DNA of 64,000 bases from Cycas panzhihuaensis (taxonomy: Eukaryota > Cycadophyta), in assembly GCA_023213395.1 (NCBI GenBank), contig CM041465.1, positions 229,841,741-229,905,740 on the forward strand. The letters are read 5' to 3'. The first letter of the stretch is position 1. Each line of letters opens with the position of its first letter. The notes under the pieces were generated by a model that was not told the origin of the DNA, did not search any database, and saw nothing but the letters and a program-made list of their open reading frames with translations. Of this stretch, positions 56,276 through 64,000 are shown one piece after another. Both the position numbers and the translations under genes were made by a program.

Positions 56276-56633
56276 CACCAAAAGAGTACCGAAGAACCTT
56301 ATCTTAATAAATGAAACAATAATCAATATCTTTACAAGTAATCTCTGACCCTTAAATAAACAAAAAGAGGGTCTTTCTTCTGCAATCCTATTGGCAGCCT
56401 TAATAGCCTTATATATCATTGGAGAGCTTAACAGCCCACGCACAAAACTTAATAGTTAACATCAATACTTAACCATTTGACGATTTCCACACGTTAGTAC
56501 CTCCTTCCACCTAAGAAGTGCCTCCTTCCACCTAAGAAGATAAAGTTATGTTATAGAGGTGGCTATCATAATTACACAAATCAGTATTATGATGAAAAAA
56601 TGTTTTGTGCATATCATAGTAGCTGTTGAAAAT

Positions 56634-56825
56634 TAGACCATCAATTAATGAAGAAGGATAGAATCTCTCTTGATTATTGATGGAGGGAGACCTCCTTTAA
56701 ATACAACAGACTGTGTAACTATTATGTGGTTATTACATTAAAATATATGAGTTAAGAATAAATGAGGGTCTTAACACGTTGCCCCTCTTCTTTAATGATC
56801 CCAGGATAAACATTACATTCTAACA
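56634..56825 (-). repeat. 3' LTR of copia L
   Basis: TGTTGAAAATTAG to ATTCTAACA; polypurine complement CCCTCTCTTA follows. Confidence 0.9.
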
Positions 56826-56835
56826 CCCTCTCTTA

Positions 56836-57500
56836 ATGTTTTATTCTTTGTACTCCTATTTTTTCTCTAAGAGTTTGAAATTTCTCCTTTCTAAGAGAAT
56901 TTGTTAAGATATTTGCAATTTGATCTATTGTTGGACAATATGTTAGATCTATTTCTCTATTTTGCACCTTTTCTCGAATGAAGTGATGATGCACGTCTAT
57001 GTGCTTTGTTCATGCATGCAAAATAGGGTTCCTGGTAGTTTGATTGCACTTTGATTATCACAGAGCAATGTTGTTGGTTCTTATTGCAATTGATTCATGT
57101 CCTTCAGTAGTTGCTTGAGCTAGAGAGCCTCACATGTTGCGTTGATAGCTGATTTGTATTCCGCCTCAGTTGAAGAGAGTGCAATCGTTGGTTGCTTCTT
57201 GCTACACCATCAAATTGTAGTTGAACCCAAAAAGAAACAATGTCCACTAGTGGATCTTCTAGTTTCTTTATCTCCTACCCAGTCAAAGTCACAATATCCA
57301 ATTAATTTAGTTGACTCTTCTTTGTTGTATACCAATTTGAGATCTGTAGTTCCTTTCAGGTATCTGAGTATCCTTTTTGCAGCCTTTCAGTGCTTCATTT
57401 TTGGTTCCTGCATGTATCTGGAAACCAAACTTACCGAATGTGATATGTCGGGTCTTGTGGCAGTAAGATAAATGAGACTCCTGATCAGTCATCTGTATAG
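56836..57500 (-). pseudogene. copia L RNase H
   Basis: Minus strand: TKSIEVHHHFIREKV-type tail, SSTEAEYKSAI, DFDWVGDKETRRSTSGH and ATRPDISHSVSLVSRYMQEPK, in shifted frames. Confidence 0.82.
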
Positions 57501-58330
57501 TGTACAATCAATTAAAGGCTCCTTTTCTTCTAGGACTAGATTACAGTTAACCTCCATGGGTGTTTCACATTCATTGCAGTTTTCCATTTGGAATTTGATC
57601 AACAAATCTCTAATGTATTTGCCTTATGAGAGTGCAATGAACTTTTCATTTTGTTTGATTTTTATTCCCAAGAAGTAGTTCAAGGAACCTAAGTTAATCA
57701 TTTCAAAATCTTTTTCCAACTGATTTTTTATATTTGAGATAGACTTGATGTCATCTCCAGCGAGTATCATGTCATCAACATAGACTATTATAATTGAAAT
57801 TTTTCCATCATTCCTTTTTATGTAGAGACTAGAATCAGAACTACACCTTTGAAAACCATTTTGGGAGAGATGTTTGTCCAGTTTTGCATACCATGCCCTG
57901 AGAGCCTACTTCAATCCATATAATACCTTTTTGAGTTTACATACTAGATGTTCTTGACCTAGTTGAACATAGCCCTCTAGTTGCTGCATGTAAACTTCTT
58001 CCTCCAATTCTCCATTTAGAACAGCACTTTAACATCCAGTTGGTAAATTTTCCAGTTGCTCTGAGCTGTTAGTGCTATCACTATTCGAACTGTGTTCATT
58101 TTTGCCACTGGTGAGAATGTCTCATCGAAGTCAATTTCAGCAGTCTGAGTGTACCCTTTTGCCACAAGTCTAGCTTTGAATTTTTTTATGTTTCCATCTA
58201 CACCTTCCTTGATTTTGTACACCCATTTGCAATTGACTACAGATTTGTTTGAAGGCAGTTCTACTAGGTCCCAGGTCTAATTTTTATTAATGGCATCTAT
58301 TTCTAAATCCATAGCGGCTCTCCATTCTAC
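57501..58330 (-). pseudogene. copia L reverse transcriptase
   Basis: [41 protein letters not shown] and [12 protein letters not shown] before a shift; YVDD is intact at 57771-57782. FEMINLGSLNYFLG and TPMEVNCNL-like residues follow. Confidence 0.85.
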
Positions 58331-59300
58331 ATGCCTTTTTGCTTCATCAAATGATTCTGGTTGCATCCTACTGAAGAGTGCTTGATGTTGCTGACTTCTG
58401 GTTCTATGTGAGAATATATCTCCTTTTCCTTCTTTTATGGTTTTAATGTACTATTTTGGTACCTTTTTCTATGGTGCTTTAGAGGTGGATTCCTTTGAAG
58501 AAAGTTCTTCTTCAATGTGAGGATCAGATTTTGATTCTTTCATCTTGGTTTCTATAGTCACTCCTGATTCTTCAGTAAATAGTTCTTCTTGCGGTTCAAT
58601 TCTAGATACTTCTTCAATTGATTGTACTGAAGATTTGTCTTCAGACAAGATTTCTTCATTGAAGACTATATCTCTACTTATATAAATTTTATTGGTCTTA
58701 GTGTCTATGCATTTGTAAGCTTTTGAGTTTTTATTGTATCCAACCATAACACATTCTATACATTTTGAGTCTAGCTTGGTTTTATTTTTATCTAGAATAT
58801 GTACAAAGGCTTGACAACCAAAGATTTTCAGGTTACTTACATCATGCTTCCTGCCAGTCCATGCTTCTTTTGGTGTTATCTACTACAACGCTGTTGTTGG
58901 ACTCTGGTTGATCAAATAACAAGTTGTGTTTACTGCCTCTGCCCAATAAGTTTTCAAGATTTGCTTTTCATGGATCATACTTCAAGCCATTCCCATTAAG
59001 GTTTTGTTCTTTCGTTCAACTATACCATTCGACTGGGGTGTATAGGGAGTTATGAACTATCTTCGAATGCCCCTAGCTTTGCAGAAGTCTAAGAACTCTT
59101 TTGAGATATATTCCCCTCCATTATCTGACTTGATACATTTAATTTTCTATCCAAATTTTAATTCTACTTCAGCCTTGAATTCTTTAAATGTATCAAACAC
59201 GTCTGACTTATTCTAGATAAAATACACCCATACGTTTCTGGTGAAGTCATCAATAAAGGTCAGAAAATATCTAGAACCATTTACGGACCACATAAGTCTG
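58331..59300 (-). pseudogene. copia L integrase and linker
   Basis: HTDLCGP at the right edge, RNVWVYF, ESDNGGEYIS and YTPQSNGI-type residues in broken frames, then [33 protein letters not shown] and an acidic linker to about 58470. Confidence 0.82.
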
Positions 59301-59890
59301 TGTGTATTAGTTCTAATTTTTCTTGGGCATGCCATTCATTGGTTTGAAAAGGAAAACGGTATTGTTTTCCACATTGACAGCCTTTGCAAACAATTTTTTC
59401 TGTGGAGATAGAGGGAAGACCATTTACCGCATTGTTCTTTTTCATCATTTCTAATTTATCCAGGGGAAGATGTCCATACTTCAAATGCCACACTTTATTA
59501 TTATTGAGGTTTACAGTAGAAAATGTTTTTACATCTATATTTGGATCAATAGGAATAGATAACAATTTGTACAAATCATTGTCTTTTACTCCTTTAGCAA
59601 TGATGTCGCCTCCATGTCCAACACATAGCACATGCCCTTTTCATCAAAAATGGTCCTTAGACCTTTGTTGCTTAGCTGAGATACTGACAAGAGTTTCATC
59701 TTGAGTTCGAATACAAAGAGTATGTTACCAATTTTCTTCACAGAACCTTGCAAATTTACGGCAATGGTTCCTACCCCTTCAATGCTCAAGGGATACTTAT
59801 CTCCAAGCTCAATAGCTTTAGATAAATAGGTTTTGATTGACTCGAACCAATCCTTTATGTTTGTCATATGTCGTGATGCTCCTGAGTTAA
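59301..59890 (-). pseudogene. copia L protease and GAG-pre-integrase
   Basis: Site near 59870-59885 reads I-N-S-G-A-S, so the catalytic Asp is Asn. LGDKYPLSIEGVGTIAVNLQ, LKMKLLSVSQLSNKGLRTIF, NDLYKLLSIPI, WHLKYGHLPLDKLEM and CKGCQCGKQYRF follow. Confidence 0.85.
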
Positions 59891-60883
59891 TAAACCATAC
59901 ATTGGAGTCATGTAGACTTGTTGATAGGGTTGTGACAAAGGCAATTTCTTCTTCTTCTTCCTCAGGTTGTTCTTTACTATAGTTCCCAACAGGTCTTTTC
60001 CCTCTTTGAATTTTTTCTCTTCGTTGGTGACATTGATATGGATAGTGTCCTGTCTGTCCGCAATGATAACAAATGTCAAATATTCAACATTGGCTTGAGA
60101 AGTGACCGGGCTTACCGCAATTGAAGCAGACCTGAGCGTCTCTAGGAGGGTACATGTGACCGCGGCCTTTGTTGTCTGACCATCTTCCACGTAAAGAAGT
60201 TTGGGGTTCTGAAGAGCATCCTTTGCCTCTAAATCGGCCTCTTCCTTTTGAGCTGCCTAGGTTCAATTTTGTTACAAAGGCATCTTCAAATTCATCTTTG
60301 TACCTTTTGTTCCCTTGTTCCTATCTCAGCAACATACCGGTCAGTTCATTAAGTGATATTTCTTCGATTATACTAGTATTGGTTATTGTGTTAATGGTTA
60401 TGTCAAAAGCCCTGGGAAGTTTTCTTGCTATCATTTCAACGATTTCCTTTTCTGAGATAATTGCACCAGTGTTGAGAAGCTCATTCTGGATCATGGTGAC
60501 TCTATGGATGAAGTTTGCTATAGTGTTCATTTCTTTCATAGTTATTTAAACAGTTCTTCCTTTAAAGTAATGATCCTTGCTCTATTCTTTTGGGCATATA
60601 GATTTTCTAGAGTTTTTCATATTTAAGAGCAAGTATTTGATTTATCAGTATATACCAACAAATGAACAAAAACAGACAATTTAAGAATTATTACTCCTAT
60701 GTTATTCCTTTCTTTCCAATTTTTTTGAGCATTACCTTCGGCTTCAGGCATTTGTTCTTCTCCTATGGTCAGTTCCCAAGCATTTTTTGCATGTAGGAGG
60801 GCTTTTACTTTGATTCTCCATATGCGGTAGTTGTTCCCAGTCAATTTATCTATGTCATTAAGGCCCAAAATTGAAGATGCCAT
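59891..60883 (-). pseudogene. gag: copia L gag
   Basis: MASSILGLNDIDKLTGNNYRIWRIKVKALLHAKNAWELTIG starts at complement 60881-60883; an in-frame ATG lies 45 bases upstream. Several shifts in 60540-60630. The end has an intact CCHC (CFNCGKPGHFSSQC, near 60086-60127), then CYHCGQTGHYPYQC. Confidence 0.86.
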
Positions 60884-61604
60884 GATTATACTGGTTAGGA
60901 ACAGATTTGAGAGGCTAAACATAATCAAATTCTGAAGATCATAGAAGTTGAAGTTTGTGAACAGGGGTGGACCGTACGGTCGTACGAATTTCCGTACAAA
61001 AAATGAAGGTGTACGGATCAGAAAAAAGAGTATACCAAATGAAAGATCTTTTCGAGAGGAATTTGAATCTGTGATTATTTTTCAGAAACAATTTTTCTAC
61101 TGAGAGAAAACAGGCTCGAAAAGCTAAAATGGGCGGCTAGGGTTTGAGGAGAAAATGCTCATAACTTCATGAATCTGCTATGAAACCTCTCGAAATTGGA
61201 CTCAAAATTTCAGTAATCCAAAAACACAGAGTTTAGGAGTGATTTTACTTGAAGATCCGAGAGATTTTGAAAGAAAATTGCAAAAAAAGGCCAAATCTAT
61301 GCAGACTGGCAAAGTGAGTAAAACAGCCTCAAAATGGCTCCAAATGACTTTGACCCTATTGAGAAAGATGTTGCTCTCACAGAGATCTATTTGCTGATCA
61401 AATTTTGTTCAATTCTAACAACCTTGAGAAATTAGTCTGTACATGTTCGTACAGGTCCGTACAGTGAAGAATTTGTAGTCCTTTTTTCTCTCCTGATCTT
61501 TTGTTTGATAATTGAATTAATCTGGACCTCTTAAAAGATAATTGTACTTGAGTTGATTCAGTCTCCCAAAATCTTTAGACAAATTCCTTCAAATGGTCAG
61601 AGTT
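60884..61604 (-). other. 5' leader of copia L
   Basis: GTAC clusters at 60971-61016 (ACCGTACGGTCGTACG) and 61437-61464. The segment GGGCGGCTAGGGTTT near 61130 also occurs in B. Confidence 0.6.
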
Positions 61605-61619
61605 CCAACTTTGATACCA
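61605..61619 (-). other. primer-binding site of copia L
   Basis: Complement TGGTATCAAAGTTGG, directly next to the LTR. Confidence 0.8.
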
Positions 61620-61822
61620 TGTTGAAAATTAGGCCATCAATTAATGAAGAAGGGTAGAATCTCTCTTGATTATTGATGGAGGGAGACCTCCTCTAAATAC
61701 AATATACTTTGTAACCGTTATGTGGTTATTACATTAAAATATATGAGTTAAGAACAAATGAGGGTCTTAACATGTTGCCCCTCTTCTTTAATGATCCTAG
61801 GATAAAACATTACATTCTAACA
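61620..61822 (-). repeat. 5' LTR of copia L
   Basis: TGTTGAAAATTAGG to TTCTAACA, followed by the gtagc duplication. Confidence 0.9.
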
Positions 61823-62796
61823 GTAGCAGTAGCAATAGCACTTGGATGGTCAACTCAAGTGCATCTCATCATATGACTAGAGATGTTGATTTGTTGCATG
61901 ATATTAGTGAAAGCAAGTTCAAATGACCTTGCTCATACACTTTCCACTGGTGATGCATTCTTGGCTCCTTCAATGCCCAAAAATCTGCTATCTATTAGCC
62001 AACTTGATAAGAAATATATAAGCATATTGTTTAAGAATGGAAAATGTATAATTAGTGATAAATATGATCAAGTGATTACTATTGATCATGAAGACCATGG
62101 ACTTTACAAACTGGATGCATCTCAAGCAACATTTCATACTTCACAAGCCTATTTTACTCAGTCTTTGACTAAGGAGAAATTATGGCACAATAGACTAGAT
62201 CATTTGAACCTAGAGAGCATCAAACTCATATTCCGCAAAAACATGGTGTTTGGCTTACCTAAAATTTCAGCAAGTAAGTGCCTTTATGAGACGTATATCA
62301 CGGGGAAACAACACAAAGAGCCTTTTCAAAAAGCAAAGCATGGCGAGATACACAACTATTGCAACTGGTTCACACTGATATTTGTGAACCCATGTTCACA
62401 CAATCTTTTAGAGGAGCATCCTACAACATCACCTTCATCGATGACTTCTCTCATAAGGTTTGGATATATTGCATTAAGCATAAATCTAAAAGCATTGACA
62501 GAATTTAAAGAATTCAAACTTGCAGTTGAGAAGAAATCAGACATTCAAATTAAAATTTTGCATTATGATAATGGAGGTGAATTTGCTTCAAAAGAATTCA
62601 ACCAATTCTGCATAGATCATGGTATTAAGCAACAACTCACTGATCTATACACACCACAGCAAAATAGAGTAGCTAAGAGGATGAACAGGGCCAACAGAGC
62701 CAAAATTATGTGTTAAAACATAGGGTATCAAAGATTGCCCTTGAAACCATGATGAAAATATTAATCGAAACTAATGATATAAGTTTCATGATTAAA

Positions 62797-64000
62797 ATAC
62801 TCACCATGACTGAAATATGACTACTCAACGTGATGTCTTAATGATTCTAACAATACTGACACATTATTAATGTGATTGTATGCTCAACCTATAAGAAACA
62901 AACACATAATTGAAAAGGCTACACAACAACAAGTGATCATGATACAAGCATTAACTTGCATTATGCACATCTGCATTGTTCTGATGGTTATAAAACAAGT
63001 TGTTAGGGCGGAGAAAGTTATATAGCATGCATAGCCTACAAGCTAGAGGATTAGAAGTGTGAGAAGAATTGTCTAGATTTGCATATGAGGGATTGAAGAA
63101 ATATCATGGTGGGCATGCTTACAAAAGATTTATTGAATGTGCTACATCCTCAATGACAGGATGACCATAAGAGATGCGAGCCATGCAGTATTTGAAACTT
63201 TGCATTGGGCAAACAATCAATCATGGAAAAGCGATAAAGCACAGGTTGAATTCTTATCTAACGTAAGGGCAATCCCTTATCAAGGATTGCAGTATAAAAA
63301 CTCTAGAAAATTCAACATGGAGAAGTCAAATATGTGCACATAAGAAGTTAGCTTTGAAAACAGAAATCCAATTGTGAGGATGGCTATAGACGAGCATAGC
63401 AAGTATCATGGAGTTATAATTTTGCCCATCCATCTGAAGTCGACTATTGGTTCTACAACATATTGACAATACGTGACCTCCTACTGAAGCAAGGTTAGTA
63501 CACATGACTGTAATGCTTGTATCTAGATAGAAGACAAGGAATCATGCACATCACTGGCCAACCTCAACATGTAACCGAATAATCTTTGTCATGATGGAGG
63601 TCTTAAAAGTAGTACAAAGCCACATTTAATCGTATCACAATAATCAAGACGACTTCAACAACAAGACTTGCAAAGTTGTTACAACAAAAACACTGACTTA
63701 CAAGGGATTTGTGCAACAATTGCAACCAACTAATCATGCCCTCACATTAGAGCATTTACATAAGAAATTCTATAAATGTGTGACAACAGGACCAGAAAAA
63801 GGAGGAAAGGTGGTGGAAAGGGTGGGGGTCAAGTCACGTTTCCTTCTCTTCTCAGAATTTTTTCTCTCTTTATTTATTCTTCTTTCTCCTTCTCCCTCTA
63901 CTGATATATGTCTACACTTGTATTTCGGGCAAAAATGTATTTTGGGTAAGAGGGAATTTACATGTGATTGCTTTACTTCCAAATTTGTGATTTCTTAAAT
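62797..64000 (+). repeat. 1.2 kb dispersed repeat, copy 2, running off the window
   Basis: Matches 47350-48555 along its whole length with the same spacing, including TATGCTCAACCTATAAGAAACAAA-type words, TTCTATAAATGTGTG and the CT-rich stretch. One 68-codon frame (63137-63343) is open here but broken in copy 1, so it is probably not a gene. Confidence 0.82.

Larger units (their letters stand above)
56634..61822 (-). mobile_element. copia LTR retrotransposon L, full length but dead
   Basis: Minus-strand copia with LTRs 56634-56825 and 61620-61822 and perfect gtagc duplications (56629-56633 and 61823-61827). It is inserted between the zinc knuckle and protease of N. LTRs differ only at scattered positions and small indels. 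Confidence 0.93.
56500..62716 (+). pseudogene. copia N fragment (gag end, protease, integrase), split by L
   Basis: Left part 56500-56633: a CYRGGYHNYTNQ zinc-knuckle remnant. Right part 61823-62716: protease site as V-N-S-S-A-S (expected D-S-G-A), LLSISQLDKKYISILF, LWHNRLDHLNLESIKL, ITGKQHKEPF and, in shifted frames, integrase blocks HTDI and FIDDFSHKVWIY, then HYDNGGEFASKEFNQFC and TPQQNRVAKR. No LTR or RT of this copy is visible. Confidence 0.82.

Noticed and set aside
63137-63343. 68-codon frame in the second 1.2 kb repeat
   Set aside because: The same segment in the first copy (47700-47900) is broken by stops; no domain.

Overview
This 64 kb window reads as repeat-rich nuclear DNA of a land plant with a large genome. 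It is AT-rich. It contains many Ty1/copia elements whose primer-binding sites match the 3' end of plant initiator tRNA-Met (TGGTATCAGAG type), Ty3/gypsy elements, and a chromodomain-carrying gypsy element (chromovirus). A gymnosperm would fit the size and age of the repeats, but nothing seen here proves it. I found no tRNA or rRNA gene, no CRISPR array and no convincing intact host gene. Almost everything is nested LTR retrotransposon sequence, mostly decayed by stop codons (many look like CpG C-to-T changes) and frameshifts.

Layout. 1-7050: a copia element (A, 202-5422, TSD gacaa) lies inside the reverse-transcriptase region of an older copia element (1-201 plus 5423-7050), which itself abuts a gypsy-type LTR end (7051-7309). 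7310-8154: unassigned DNA with an exon-like stretch, split by minus-strand copia B (8155-13384, TSD aaaga). 13385-17879: mostly featureless, with a small tandem-repeat block and an LTR remnant. 17880-40916: gypsy element C on the plus strand, broken by two large insertions. The first is minus-strand copia D (20236-30880, TSD ggagg), which carries gypsy element E (21069-26567, TSD gagat). The second is minus-strand gypsy element F (33629-40114). 40917-46300: several truncated copia pieces (H, G, O) and a solo gypsy LTR (43190-44014, TSD aacat). 46301-49515: unassigned DNA, including the first copy of a 1.2 kb dispersed repeat. 49516-52567: two truncated minus-strand copia elements (J, M). 52568-56275: 5'-truncated chromovirus K. 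56500-62716: a copia fragment (N) split by copia L (56634-61822, TSD gtagc). 62797-64000: second copy of the 1.2 kb repeat.

What stands out. E and F share an unusual layout: gag, zinc knuckles and protease run directly into an integrase C-terminal GPY/F module, with no reverse transcriptase, RNase H or integrase core. In E the protease-GPY/F part is an open 417-codon frame. C, from a related family, still has a recognisable reverse transcriptase and may represent the autonomous partner type. F carries 75 bp of its own 3' internal sequence outside its 5' LTR, which is what plus-strand priming upstream of the polypurine tract would leave. Copia leaders share paired clusters of GTAC palindromes 450-470 bp apart. 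All five copia protease sites that can be read are mutated, each in a different way.
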